A stretch of 64,000 nt of DNA, taken from Salibacterium salarium (GTDB lineage: Bacteria; Bacillota; Bacilli; Bacillales; Marinococcaceae). The stretch spans positions 248,001-312,000 of the forward strand of contig NZ_JAUSUM010000003.1 of NCBI RefSeq assembly GCF_030813635.1, written 5' to 3'. The position numbers and the translations under genes are program-made. The notes beneath the pieces were generated by a model. That model searched no databases, had not been told where the DNA came from, and saw only the letters and a list, made by a program, of their open reading frames with translations. Of the stretch, positions 15,838-24,854 are shown in pieces. How positions within the stretch are numbered: position 1 is the first letter of the stretch; each line of letters opens with the position of its first letter.

Positions 15838-17670
15838 ATGTGCGGAATCATTGGCTATATCGGAGAAAAAGATATTCAAAAAGTATTAACGACAGGACTA
15901 AAGAAATTAGAGTATCGTGGTTATGATTCAGTAGGCATCGCAGTTCATAATGGTGACTCCGTTCAAGTAAACAAATCTAAAGGGAGACTGGAAGAGCTGC
16001 ATCAGCAGCTCGATCAACACTCCTTTTCTGGTATGCTGGGAATCGGCCATACACGTTGGGCCACCCATGGCCATCCGTCGGATGAAAATTCTCATCCTCA
16101 CACAGATGCAAATAAGGATTTTGCCATTGTTCATAATGGCATCATCGAAAACTATTTAGAAATTAAACGAGAGCTTATAGAAAAAGGATACACCTTTAGT
16201 TCAGAAACAGATTCTGAAGTCATTTCCCACCTATTCTATCACTTATACGACGGAGACATGGTTGCAACCATTCAACAGGTAGTCAAACGATTAAAAGGAG
16301 CTTACGCATTAGGGATAGTTTCTGAACATGAACCAGACCGTCTTTATGCGGTAAGAGAAGCTAGCCCTCTTATTATCGGAACCGGAGAAGAAGAAGCATT
16401 AATCAGCTCAGATATTCCCGCTGTTCTTGATCACACCCGCGACATTTACATTTTAGAGGACGGAGAAATGGCCATTCTGACGAAAGATGATATCACGCTT
16501 CTGCAAACCAGTACGGGCGAACAGTTAAGTCGTGATATATTCCGCGTGGATTGGGATGTAGAACAGGCAGAAAAAAATGGGTATGACCATTTTATGCTAA
16601 AGGAGATTCATGAACAGCCGGAGGCACTGAAAAAAACAACGGCAGGACGAGTGAATCAAGAAAGAAAGACGGTGAAATTTGATGAATTGCAGTGGTCCCG
16701 AGATCGTATAGAACAATGGGATAAAGTTACAATCGTTGCCTGCGGGACAGCCTATCATGCTGGTTTAATAGGAAAACACGTGATTGAAGAACTAACCCGC
16801 ATCCCGGTTGATGTAGAAGTGGCATCTGAGTTTCGTTACCGTCGACCGATTGTTAATGAGAAAACACTGGTTATAGTTATTAGTCAATCCGGGGAAACGG
16901 CTGATACATTAGCAGCCTTGCGTCAAAGTCAGCATCTTGGAGCCAACGTTCTTGCTATTACGAATGTGGTAGGGAGCTCCATTGCCAGAGAAGCTGATGA
17001 AGTGATATTAACAATGGCAGGTCCCGAAATTGCGGTCGCTTCTACAAAAGCCTATACGACCCAAGTACTGTCCTTCTATTTACTGGGCATTTACCTTGCT
17101 CAAATAAAACAAACGATAACCGAAGACTATCGCCAACAGCTGCTTCAATCGATTCTCGACATTCCAAATCAAATGGAAGAATTACTGGAACACTCAGCTG
17201 CCCTTCGCCGCTACAGTGAATCAATTAAGGACGCCTCGAGTCTATTTTTCATTGGGAGAGGTTTGGATCATGCAGTTGCTCTTGAAGGTTCCCTAAAGCT
17301 CAAAGAAATATCATACATTCATTCCGAAGCGTATGCAGCAGGAGAATTGAAGCACGGCACCCTTGCTTTAATTGAAGAAGGAACACCAATCATTGCCCTT
17401 ATCACCCAGGAAGAAGTTAGCGAGAAAATGATGGGCAATATAAAAGAAGTGAAAGCACGCGGTGCCCAGGTACTTGGCGTTTCCATGCAAGGAAACATGG
17501 ATATCTTGGAGTACGTGGATGATGGCTGCTACATTCCTGAATCTTTATCCCTTGTAACTCCATTATTGACGGTCGTTCCATTACAGTTAATTTCTTACTA
17601 TACTTCTCTGGCACTTGGCAATGATGTCGATAAGCCTAGAAATCTTGCCAAAAGTGTCACGGTGGAATAG
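15838..17670 (+). CDS. glmS: Glutamine--fructose-6-phosphate aminotransferase (isomerising), operon copy
   Basis: 610 residues, the usual GlmS length (about 600). It starts MCGIIGYIG with Cys 2 as the glutaminase nucleophile; GHTRWATHG and SETDSEVISH follow. The isomerase half has two SIS domains (VACGTAYHAGLIGKHVIEEL, ISQSGETADTLAALR) and the terminal NLAKSVTVE. It makes glucosamine-6-phosphate from fructose-6-phosphate and glutamine, the first step to UDP-GlcNAc. AAAGGAGTGG precedes ATG 15838. No glmS ribozyme or long leader is possible in the 32-base gap, so this copy is not feedback-controlled that way and is likely an extra polysaccharide-dedicated paralog. Confidence 0.93.
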   Translation: MCGIIGYIGEKDIQKVLTTGLKKLEYRGYDSVGIAVHNGDSVQVNKSKGRLEELHQQLDQHSFSGMLGIGHTRWATHGHPSDENSHPHTDANKDFAIVHNGIIENYLEIKRELIEKGYTFSSETDSEVISHLFYHLYDGDMVATIQQVVKRLKGAYALGIVSEHEPDRLYAVREASPLIIGTGEEEALISSDIPAVLDHTRDIYILEDGEMAILTKDDITLLQTSTGEQLSRDIFRVDWDVEQAEKNGYDHFMLKEIHEQPEALKKTTAGRVNQERKTVKFDELQWSRDRIEQWDKVTIVACGTAYHAGLIGKHVIEELTRIPVDVEVASEFRYRRPIVNEKTLVIVISQSGETADTLAALRQSQHLGANVLAITNVVGSSIAREADEVILTMAGPEIAVASTKAYTTQVLSFYLLGIYLAQIKQTITEDYRQQLLQSILDIPNQMEELLEHSAALRRYSESIKDASSLFFIGRGLDHAVALEGSLKLKEISYIHSEAYAAGELKHGTLALIEEGTPIIALITQEEVSEKMMGNIKEVKARGAQVLGVSMQGNMDILEYVDDGCYIPESLSLVTPLLTVVPLQLISYYTSLALGNDVDKPRNLAKSVTVE

Positions 17671-17684
17671 GAGGGTACTTGAGA

Positions 17685-17858
17685 ATGAAGACAATAAAGC
17701 AGCAGGAAACCAAGTTGGACGAAAATGAATTAATAGATCTCATGCTCAACATCTATCAAAAGGTTGAAGATCAAACTATTGAAACAGATCAACAATTGAT
17801 GACTGAAGTAAGAAATGGACTTAAACCGCTGCTACCCTACCCAAACTCCAATAACTAA
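17685..17858 (+). CDS. Small 57-residue protein between glmS and glmU-like genes
   Basis: 57 residues, acidic, no cysteine, no membrane segment. It is preceded by a strong AGGAGGG (17669-17675) that overlaps the glmS stop, and it is followed 18 bases later by the next gene, so it is very likely translated. The predicted structure is mostly helical (DENELIDLMLNIYQKVEDQ) with a proline-rich tail. I do not recognise a family. Position suggests a small partner of GlmS, GlmU or the synthase. Confidence 0.65.
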   Translation: MKTIKQQETKLDENELIDLMLNIYQKVEDQTIETDQQLMTEVRNGLKPLLPYPNSNN

Positions 17859-17876
17859 GAACAGGAGGAACATCAA

Positions 17877-18857
17877 GTGGCTCAGACATTTGCAGTTGTA
17901 TTAGCTGCCGGCAAAGGAACACGAATGCAATCAGATTTGCCAAAAGTTCTCCACAAAGTTTGTGGAAAACCGATGGTACAGCACGTAATCGATCAGCTGC
18001 AGTTCATTTCTGCAGATCGAATCTTTACAGTTGTCGGTCATAAGTCGGAGATGATTAAACAACAACTGGATACCTCTTCTGAATTTGCTTATCAGAAAGA
18101 GCAGCTTGGCACGGCTCATGCTGTAAAGATGTGCCAGAAACAGCTTGCTGATCAACAAGGTTCCACCCTCATCATCACCGGGGATACTCCCCTGATTACA
18201 GGGAAAACTCTCAGGAAATGCCTGGAATACCATCGCAGCTCAAATTCAGCGGCTACCATTTTAACAATGGTCCCGGATGATCCCTCGGGATATGGACGGA
18301 TCGTCCGGGATAAAAATGGACAAGTCGAACGAATTGTCGAACATAAAGATGCAACAAAGGAACAAACAGCGATCCATGAAGTTAACTCAGGTATTTTTTG
18401 TTTTGATAATAACCTCCTGTTTCATGCTCTTGACCAAGTATCAACGGACAACCAACAGCAGGAGTATTATTTACCTGATGTCATTGAAATTTTGAAACGG
18501 CAAGGAAAAAAAATATCGGCTGTCAGCGCGGAGAATGTAGAAGAAAGTTTCGGCATTAATGATAGTTCACAACTTGCCCATGTCGAAGAAATCTATCAAA
18601 CACGGATCATGGAGTACCATAGACAAAATGGCGTTACAATTACCGACCCCTCTTCTACTTCGATAGAAGCGGGGGTTACAATAGGCAAACACACCGTCAT
18701 CGAACCTCGAACCCAACTACGAGGAACTACACAAATTGGAGAGTATTGTATCGTTGGTCCTAATGTTGACCTAATAGACTTTAAGGCTACTGATCAAACA
18801 AAAATACCTAATTCTCCTTCAAACGATGATACCCATACCATTCCTTATGTTAATTAA
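17877..18857 (+). CDS. glmU: GlmU-like uridylyltransferase lacking the acetyltransferase domain
   Basis: 326 residues from GTG 17877 (ACAGGAGGAAC site); full GlmU is about 455. The uridylyltransferase domain is complete: LAAGKGTRMQSDLPKVLHKV, EQLGTAHA, TGDTPL, and EVNSGIFCFD. After residue 250 only the first turns of the left-handed beta-helix remain (GVTIGKHTVIEP...IVGPNVDLID), then a short unrelated tail. The acetyl-CoA site and its catalytic histidine are absent. It can make UDP-GlcNAc only from ready GlcNAc-1-phosphate, so acetylation must come from a full GlmU elsewhere. The stop looks genuine: the operon continues 40 bases later. Confidence 0.85.
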   Translation: MAQTFAVVLAAGKGTRMQSDLPKVLHKVCGKPMVQHVIDQLQFISADRIFTVVGHKSEMIKQQLDTSSEFAYQKEQLGTAHAVKMCQKQLADQQGSTLIITGDTPLITGKTLRKCLEYHRSSNSAATILTMVPDDPSGYGRIVRDKNGQVERIVEHKDATKEQTAIHEVNSGIFCFDNNLLFHALDQVSTDNQQQEYYLPDVIEILKRQGKKISAVSAENVEESFGINDSSQLAHVEEIYQTRIMEYHRQNGVTITDPSSTSIEAGVTIGKHTVIEPRTQLRGTTQIGEYCIVGPNVDLIDFKATDQTKIPNSPSNDDTHTIPYVN

Positions 18858-18959
18858 ATATCAAAAAACACATCACTGGCTGAAGGAGGATTTACTGTTA
18901 AAGAACGTGTTTTATCTTTATTTTTCACTAAAAAGAGTATCATCACAATTATCATCATA

Positions 18960-19805
18960 GTGACGATCTTGTTGTACTTTGGAATATTCATGGATCAGAA
19001 CAACCAAGTGAAAGCAACATGGATATGGGATATTGAGAATTTAGACGAAAACCATGAGGATGCCGTTTCCTTCGCAAGTAATCAAGGTGTTAACTTAATT
19101 TATTTACACGTTGACCTAAAGGAATTTAGCAAAAAAGACTTTCAATCTTTCATCAAAAAGGCATCTAAGAAAGATATTGACGTCTATGCGCTTGGCGGCG
19201 ATCCCAACTGGGCTTTGACGAAAAATCAGAAAAGCTTGGATGATTTTATGTCGATCGTCAAAAACTATAATCGTCAATCATCAGAAGAGGAGAGGTTCCA
19301 GGGCGTCCATGTCGATATTGAGCCCTACCTGTTGCCGGATTGGAAAACTGACAAAGAGAAAGTTATCACCCAGTGGATGAACAATATAAACCATTTAACA
19401 AACCAAATAAAAGCCGATACAGAACTCAATGTCAGTGGTGATGTGCCATTTTGGATTAATCAAGTGAAGATACCTGGGAAAAATCGGTATGTTGGAGACT
19501 GGATGATATCAACACTAGACTCTCTCACCATTATGGCCTACCGGGACCGCACAGATGGGGAAAATGGAATAAAAGGAATCGTTTCCCCCCTCGTTGAACA
19601 GGCAGCCAATCGCAGTAAATCTGTCGTCATAGCAGTAAATGTCATTAAAACAGAGGAAGGCAGCCACACTACCTTCTATGATAATTCAATTGGATACATG
19701 AAACATGAATTGAACTTACTCGATAACCATTTTTCAGGGCATCCAGGATACGGAGGAGTGGCGGTACACGATTACCATTACTGGAAATCAAATAAAAATG
19801 GATAG
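18960..19805 (+). CDS. Membrane-anchored single-domain TIM-barrel-like protein, last gene of the polysaccharide operon
   Basis: 281 residues from GTG 18960, but the frame is open further left. A good GAAGGAGG (18882-18889) is spaced for a start at 18897, where the codon is GTT; from there the product would begin VKERVLSLFFTKK and carry a complete N-terminal membrane helix. GTG 18960 has no ribosome site. The body (20-281) matches each half of the protein encoded at 6726-8420: ATWIWD, GVNLIYLHVD, VYALGGDPNWALTK, D119-I120-E121 (GVHVDIEPY), IMAYRDRTDGENGI and VHDYHYWK. It keeps the acid pair and is probably the active form. A glycosidase role is inferred. Confidence 0.75.
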   Translation: MTILLYFGIFMDQNNQVKATWIWDIENLDENHEDAVSFASNQGVNLIYLHVDLKEFSKKDFQSFIKKASKKDIDVYALGGDPNWALTKNQKSLDDFMSIVKNYNRQSSEEERFQGVHVDIEPYLLPDWKTDKEKVITQWMNNINHLTNQIKADTELNVSGDVPFWINQVKIPGKNRYVGDWMISTLDSLTIMAYRDRTDGENGIKGIVSPLVEQAANRSKSVVIAVNVIKTEEGSHTTFYDNSIGYMKHELNLLDNHFSGHPGYGGVAVHDYHYWKSNKNG

Positions 19806-19814
19806 AAGATTAAC

Positions 19815-19857
19815 GGAAAAAGGGCTGATAAAAATTCAGTCCTTTTCCTGTTCTTTC
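19815..19857 (+). terminator. Terminator of the polysaccharide operon
   Basis: GGAAAAAGGGCTGA pairs with TCAGTCCTTTTCC (one G-T pair), followed by a T-rich stretch. It stands ten bases after the last stop of the operon. Confidence 0.8.
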
Positions 19858-20332
19858 TCATAATTCTCAAGTTAGGACAAAAATGACAATCTCCTTTTTA
19901 TAACATATCATACTGCACGTTATGGTAAGGTCCCCCTTCAAGAATTCCGTTTAAAACTGCTTTTAAACAGTTAAGAGAGCCTGTTCAAGAGGCATTTAAA
20001 ACACTTTCATTATGGGATTTTGCAAACTTTAACAAAAGAATTACATTAACATCTTAACCAACAAGTAGAAGATTGAAATAAGGAAGTAATTTTTCTTCTT
20101 TCAAACTGTTATACGTTATTCCGATTCCTCTCCTTCCTTATGTTTTACACTATTTTGTGCTATAAATGGGAAGGAGGGAATTCACAATTGAAAATAAGTA
20201 AGAAAAAGGACCAGTTGGTGAAATGGCCGATTTGCCAAGGATTCGATTGATCAATTCAGTCGTTTTTCCCAACAATTCTTACAAACCCGTTCCTCCAAAG
20301 AAGAAAAATAGACGTAAAGGAAGGATAACCCC
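19858..20332. other. Intergenic region with no supported gene
   Basis: About 475 bases. A GGAAGGAGGG at 20168-20178 precedes a TTG-started frame of only 20 codons (MKISKKKDQLVKWPICQGFD) ending at 20250; it looks like the start of a decayed small gene. No RNA gene or terminator was recognised. Confidence 0.35.
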
Positions 20333-20959
20333 ATGGATTTTGTTGTTATTATCAGCTTTCTTACTACATCTATTGCCTTAACACTTGCCCCAGGACCTGA
20401 TATTATTTTTGTGATTGCACAAAGCATATCTCAAGATATAAAAGCTGGTATCACAACAGCTTGTGGTCTTTGTACAGGCCTCCTCGTACATATCACTGCT
20501 GCGGCCATCGGTGTTTCCGCTGTCATCTATCAATCTTCTGCCGCATTCTCGTTTGTTAAATATGCAGGTGCCGTTTATCTCTTATACCTGGCTTGGAAAG
20601 CTTTTCGAAACAAAGAACAGGCTATTTTTTCTGCACGGAGTACATCAGTCAGTCATTATAAAGATTTATATAAAAAAGGAATTATCATGAACCTGTTGAA
20701 TCCTAAAGTATCCTTATTTTTTCTCGCACTCTTGCCACAGTTCACCGATGCTTCTGACGGACCCATTGCATTGCAGATGCTGTTGCTTGGATTTATTTTC
20801 CTTACCCAAGCGCTTATTATTTTTTTAACGGTCAGCATCCTCGCTCATAAGGCTAGTCAATTTATCAGAAATAATCCCAATGTCTCCCGTCAAATGAATA
20901 TTATTCAAGGAGTGTTATTTACACTTATCGGACTTCAACTGTTGCTTCCTTCAAAATAA
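20333..20959 (+). CDS. LysE/RhtB-family amino acid exporter
   Basis: 208 residues, typical for the family, with six predicted membrane helices. The N-terminal LysE signature LAPGPDIIFVIAQSISQDIKAGITTACGL is split by a short turn after the first helix, and NLLNPKVSLFFLALLPQF marks the middle. AAGGAAGG precedes ATG 20333. Members export lysine, homoserine, threonine or related compounds by proton antiport; the substrate cannot be told from sequence. The gene stands alone with its own terminator. Confidence 0.88.
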   Translation: MDFVVIISFLTTSIALTLAPGPDIIFVIAQSISQDIKAGITTACGLCTGLLVHITAAAIGVSAVIYQSSAAFSFVKYAGAVYLLYLAWKAFRNKEQAIFSARSTSVSHYKDLYKKGIIMNLLNPKVSLFFLALLPQFTDASDGPIALQMLLLGFIFLTQALIIFLTVSILAHKASQFIRNNPNVSRQMNIIQGVLFTLIGLQLLLPSK

Positions 20960-20978
20960 AAAAACCTTATCCCATAGG

Positions 20979-21019
20979 AAGGACTGCCCCATATCCATTC
21001 AAGGGGGCAGTCCTTTCTT
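20979..21019. terminator. Bidirectional terminator between the LysE gene and the convergent SIMPL gene
   Basis: AAGGACTGCCCC (20979-20990) pairs with GGGGCAGTCCTT (21004-21015), followed by T-rich sequence on the right and an A-rich stretch on the left. Confidence 0.85.
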
Positions 21020-21021
21020 CC

Positions 21022-21780
21022 TTAATTCAATTGATAAACGACATCTACTTCTTGAGTAATTTCAACTTGTCCCGCTTCAATCGACGTTCCAGCACCAGAA
21101 GCAGAATCCTGGGCTGCACTTTCTTCTGTTTCATACGTCTGCATTGGTATATCGACTTGCGTTCCGCTTTCAGATATCTGGATTACATCTCCACTTGATT
21201 TTCCGGCACTTTCAGCCATGGCCTGCGCTTTTCCACTCGTATTTTCAATCGCTTGCTGGAGAGCTTGCTGTTCCAACTCAGATTTATCCTGTAGTGTGAA
21301 CCGAGTTTGTTGGATTTGGTTAGCCCCAGCAGCAGCTACATCATCAAGCAGTTCACCGATTTTGTCAATTTCACTATATTCCACAGACAGGATATGTTGT
21401 GCGCGAAATTGTTCCTCTCCTTCCTGACCAGTTCGGTAGGGGTGAACCCCAAAGGTTGCGGTTTCAATATTTTCCTCTGGAATGTCATAAGAATTCAGTT
21501 GTTCGCGAACAGTTTGCATTTTCTCACTAACTGTACTCTGAGCCGCGTCTGCTGATGTATCTGTCGCTTCTACTCCTAACCGTAGTTGTGCTAAATCTGG
21601 TTCCGCCGTGACATTACCTTCTCCTCTAACAATCAATGTCCCTTCTTGAACAGTTTCTTGAGCTGCAGCTAAATCAACTTCATCAACAGAATCCCCTCCA
21701 AATGTAGCCGAATAAAGAAACCCACCAGCAACCACAGCTGACATCACACCTAACACCTGATACACTCTTTTTTTCATCAT
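21022..21780 (-). CDS. Secreted SIMPL-domain (DUF541) protein
   Basis: 252 residues from the ATG at 21780; a start at 21801 would use the ribosome site (AAGGAAGGAA) as coding sequence. N-terminal signal or anchor helix (VYQVLGVMSAVVAGGFLYS), then a SIMPL domain: GTLIVRGEGNVTAEPDLAQLRLGV at its start, split by a repetitive helical segment, and VEITQEVDVVYQL at the end. The SIMPL family (BP26/YggE) forms oligomeric channels or periplasmic shells in some bacteria and is linked to oxidative stress; the function in Gram-positives is unsettled. Monocistronic. Confidence 0.8.
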   Translation of the reverse strand: MMKKRVYQVLGVMSAVVAGGFLYSATFGGDSVDEVDLAAAQETVQEGTLIVRGEGNVTAEPDLAQLRLGVEATDTSADAAQSTVSEKMQTVREQLNSYDIPEENIETATFGVHPYRTGQEGEEQFRAQHILSVEYSEIDKIGELLDDVAAAGANQIQQTRFTLQDKSELEQQALQQAIENTSGKAQAMAESAGKSSGDVIQISESGTQVDIPMQTYETEESAAQDSASGAGTSIEAGQVEITQEVDVVYQLN

Positions 21781-21892
21781 ACGATAATTCCTTCCTTTCA
21801 AACATAGAAATAAATAACTTCATCTTCTACCCTTGAGTCGTGATGATATTGTAAATGTTACAAAAAAGTCACAATATTTTCTTATTTATAAA

Positions 21893-21925
21893 AAAAGCGC
21901 TCCCTAATGGAAAACGCTTAACTCC
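21893..21925 (-). terminator. Terminator after the GGCT-fold gene (leftward)
   Basis: On the minus strand AAGCG...TTCC pairs with GGGA...CGCTT, followed by seven T. It lies 150 bases beyond the stop at 22072. The stem has bulges. Confidence 0.6.
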
Positions 21926-22071
21926 CTCTCTAAACTCAATTGCCACATAGGGAGACAAGTAAATGTATGTGGTAGTGCTGTGCAAAAGCAGCTATACCAA
22001 CGTACAACCACTGTTTCATATTCACTATTAATGAAAGTACTTGGTAAGAATCCATATTCCTTCAGATTGTT

Positions 22072-22506
22072 TTATGCGTCTGGTATTTTTCTCTTCTCTT
22101 TTAAATAGGTTTTCCAACAACCGCTTGTTATGTATTCACCAAGACCGCGCGGCTGATTCCAATAGTAAATATATACTTCTACATCTTGATCATTATCATC
22201 TGTGACCGTTGTGACTTCGCGAACATAATCACTTTCTTGGATATCGCTTTCATCATAACCTTCCAAGTAATCTAGTTTTTTTAAAATATCATCGTATCTA
22301 TCTTCTTTTATATACATTACTTCACCTTGAACGATAGTGCGCCCTTCTCTGACTAAACAAGGAAAAGATTCGTGGTCCACTGCATATAAACTTCCAACAC
22401 TGGTGGCATTATTTTCTGCAGCCGTTTGATCTTTTAAAATATTTTCATAGTTATGCAATCCATTTCTTAGTGTTCCATAAACAAATACCGGTAGTTTCCT
22501 ACTCAT
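22072..22506 (-). CDS. Gamma-glutamylcyclotransferase-fold protein (AIG2/YkqA-like)
   Basis: 144 residues. The N-terminal VFVYGTLRNGLHNYENIL is the hallmark of the GGCT/AIG2 fold (substrate-binding YGTLR loop), and the candidate catalytic acid lies in LDYLEGYDESD. Family members release 5-oxoproline from gamma-glutamyl amines or peptides; many bacterial ones are of unknown specificity. It precedes no co-directional gene with tight spacing and follows the catalase terminator, so it is probably expressed alone. Confidence 0.8.
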   Translation of the reverse strand: MSRKLPVFVYGTLRNGLHNYENILKDQTAAENNATSVGSLYAVDHESFPCLVREGRTIVQGEVMYIKEDRYDDILKKLDYLEGYDESDIQESDYVREVTTVTDDNDQDVEVYIYYWNQPRGLGEYITSGCWKTYLKEKRKIPDA

Positions 22507-22564
22507 TTGGTATGCTCCCCTTACAATAATTTTAAAAAAAAGTGCGGGACCGCGATATTATAAA

Positions 22565-22611
22565 ACAAACCGAGCACCCGCCTTTTTATAACGAGTGCCC
22601 GGTTCTTTTGT
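22565..22611 (-). terminator. Terminator of the catalase gene (leftward)
   Basis: On the minus strand ACCGGGCAC pairs with GTGCTCGGT (one G-U pair) and is followed by TTGTTTTAT. Positioned between the katA stop and the GGCT-fold gene. Confidence 0.6.
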
Positions 22612-22645
22612 GAGAATAAATCGAGAACGTTTTATCTTTTCTTGC

Positions 22646-24115
22646 TTATACTTCTTGTTCTTCTGGAACGTGTAGACCAACGCCTTCTGCAACACGGCGA
22701 CCATAATCAGGGTCTGCCTTGTAGAAGTGCTTGATTTGACGAAGCTTAATTTCGTCTTTTTCTACTGCGCCCAAGTCGCCTACGATAGCGTCGATAAGAC
22801 GGGACTTTTCATCCTCATCCATAAGACGATATAAATCCCCAGCTTGAGTGTAGTGATCTTCACTGTCATAGTTCACACTATCTGTTTGACCTTCTACTTC
22901 AAATGGGTCAATTCTTCCTCTGTCTGTTTCAGTAGGTCCATCATAACTATTAGGTTCATAGTTCACAGAACCACCGCCATTGCCATCTGTTCTCATGAAA
23001 CCATCGCGTTGATAGTTGTTTGCACCACTAACTGGACGGTTTACTGGAATTTGTTCGTGGTTTGCACCTAGACGGTAACGATGTGCGTCAGAGTAAGCAA
23101 ACAAACGACCTTGCAACATTTTATCAGGAGATGCTTCGATTCCTGGAACAAAGTGACCTGGTGAAAACGCAGCTTGTTCTACTTCTGCGAAATAGTTTTC
23201 AGGGTTCTTGTTTAGAACCATGCGACCAACTTCGATTCTTGGATAGTCTTCTTTAGACCATGTTTTTGTTACGTCAAATGCATCCCATTTGTAAGTCTTG
23301 TAATCTTCGTAAGGCATGATTTGTACATAAAGTTTCCATGCTGGGAAGTCACCTTCGTCAATAGCGTTGAAAAGATCCTCTGTGTGGTAGTCAGGATTTT
23401 CACCTGCTATTTTATTGAAGGTAGCGTCATCCAATGACTTAACTCCTTGTTCACTTACAAAGTGGTATTTCACCCAGAATGCTTCGTTATTCGCATTTAC
23501 CCATTTAAAGGTATGGCTTCCATAACCATTCATATGACGTAATGTTGCTGGAAGACCACGGTCGCCATGCAAGTAAGTAACTTGGTGCAAGGATTCCGGA
23601 GATAGAGACCAGAAGTCCCATACCATGTTCGGATCTTTCAAGTGCGTTCTTGGATTACGCTTTTGCGTGTGGATAAAGTCAGGAAACTTAATAGCATCGC
23701 GAATAAAGAAAATCGGTGTATTGTTTCCAACTAGGTCATAGTTACCTTCTTCGGTATAAAACTTAACCGCAAAGCCGCGAGGATCACGTACTGTATCGGC
23801 AGACCCTGCTTCACCAGCAACGGTAGAAAAGCGGATAAACATTGGCGTTGTTTTTCCTGCTTCACTTAAGAAATCAGCTTTAGTGTATTTTGAAATCTCG
23901 TCGTTCGTTACTTCAAAGTAACCGTGTGCGCCAGCACCTTTCGCATGAACAACACGTTCCGGGATACGTTCACGGTTAAAATGAGCTAGTTTTTCCAAAA
24001 GATGTACGTCTTGAATAACTGTTGGTCCTCGAGATCCTGCTGTTATTGAATGTTGGTTGTCTCCAACCGGTTGACCTGAGCCTGTGGTAAGATTCTTTTT
24101 GTTATCTTCACTCAT
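22646..24115 (-). CDS. katA: Monofunctional haem catalase (clade 3 type)
   Basis: 489 residues, the usual small-subunit catalase length. Catalytic His in [16 protein letters not shown], the core [20 protein letters not shown], distal Asn in [14 protein letters not shown], and proximal haem-ligand Tyr in [14 protein letters not shown] are all present. It dismutates hydrogen peroxide in the cytoplasm. A PerR-type box at 24185-24199 lies upstream, so peroxide induction is expected as for B. subtilis katA. No fusion or truncation. Confidence 0.96.
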   Translation of the reverse strand: MSEDNKKNLTTGSGQPVGDNQHSITAGSRGPTVIQDVHLLEKLAHFNRERIPERVVHAKGAGAHGYFEVTNDEISKYTKADFLSEAGKTTPMFIRFSTVAGEAGSADTVRDPRGFAVKFYTEEGNYDLVGNNTPIFFIRDAIKFPDFIHTQKRNPRTHLKDPNMVWDFWSLSPESLHQVTYLHGDRGLPATLRHMNGYGSHTFKWVNANNEAFWVKYHFVSEQGVKSLDDATFNKIAGENPDYHTEDLFNAIDEGDFPAWKLYVQIMPYEDYKTYKWDAFDVTKTWSKEDYPRIEVGRMVLNKNPENYFAEVEQAAFSPGHFVPGIEASPDKMLQGRLFAYSDAHRYRLGANHEQIPVNRPVSGANNYQRDGFMRTDGNGGGSVNYEPNSYDGPTETDRGRIDPFEVEGQTDSVNYDSEDHYTQAGDLYRLMDEDEKSRLIDAIVGDLGAVEKDEIKLRQIKHFYKADPDYGRRVAEGVGLHVPEEQEV

Positions 24116-24184
24116 ACATGATCACCTCATCATTATTTTCTACAAATCTATGATAACATTTATTAATGAAAAATCAATACTAAA

Positions 24185-24199
24185 TTATAATAATTTTAA
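24185..24199. promoter_or_regulatory. PerR-type box upstream of katA
   Basis: TTATAATAATTTTAA matches the PerR consensus TTATAAT-N-ATTATAA at all but one position. It lies about 70 bases before the catalase start. Fur and Zur boxes are similar; the catalase context favours PerR. Confidence 0.65.
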
Positions 24200-24448
24200 T
24201 TTGTGATTTCTTAAAAATAATAATTACCCTTACATTCAGCTTCATATTACTTACATAGTACCATATCGCAAGTAACATAAAAAAAGTTCTGCCTACTTAT
24301 TATTATCGAAAAAACATGTTCAAATTTAATAAAATGCTGCGAAAAGCAACGAAAATCGTAATCATTTACTATTTAGAATTGATAATAGTTTGCTGCCATT
24401 GATATCGATCGAAAACCCGTTTACCCTTATGTACATTATTCCAAAATG

Positions 24449-24487
24449 ACAAAAAGCTGCTTTCCAATATAGTCGGAAAGCAGCTTT
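24449..24487 (-). terminator. Terminator of the HU gene (leftward)
   Basis: Perfect 13-base stem AAAGCTGCTTTCC / GGAAAGCAGCTTT (24453-24487) with an A run on the left that becomes the U tract for the minus strand, right after the hbs stop. The remaining gap 24200-24448 holds no gene. Confidence 0.9.
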
Positions 24488-24492
24488 CATTT

Positions 24493-24768
24493 TTACTTGT
24501 TTACAGCATCCTTTAAACCTTTACCTGGTTTAAAAGCTGGTACTTTGCTTGCAGGAATATTCATCGTTTCTCCCGTTTGCGGATTGCGTCCCTCGCGCGC
24601 AGCACGTTCGCGGATTTCAAAGTTTCCAAATCCTATCAATTGGACTTTATCTCCGGATTTTAAAGAATTTTCAATAGTTTCTAATGTTGCGTTAACTGCA
24701 GCTTCTGTGTCCTTTTTACTTAGGCCTGCTTGTTCTGATACTTGATTGATAAGTTCTGTTTTATTCAT
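24493..24768 (-). CDS. hbs: HU family DNA-binding protein (HBsu-like)
   Basis: 91 residues, the standard HU size. [25 protein letters not shown] at the start and the beta-arm signature [21 protein letters not shown] are clear. It is a homodimer that bends DNA and organises the nucleoid. AGGAGGG precedes the start. Expressed alone with its own terminator. Very high similarity to HBsu is evident by eye. Confidence 0.95.
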   Translation of the reverse strand: MNKTELINQVSEQAGLSKKDTEAAVNATLETIENSLKSGDKVQLIGFGNFEIRERAAREGRNPQTGETMNIPASKVPAFKPGKGLKDAVNK

Positions 24769-24854
24769 AATATCCCTCCTAAAATACTTTCTGCCTACTA
24801 TTCTTTCAACATATACAGGAAATATACCTGTCTTTTTATAAAATTTTTCGGATA

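Noticed and set aside
20189-20251. Short TTG-started frame MKISKKKDQLVKWPICQGFD
   Set aside because: Despite a good ribosome site it stops after 20 codons and the downstream frames do not resume clearly. Listed only as intergenic content.
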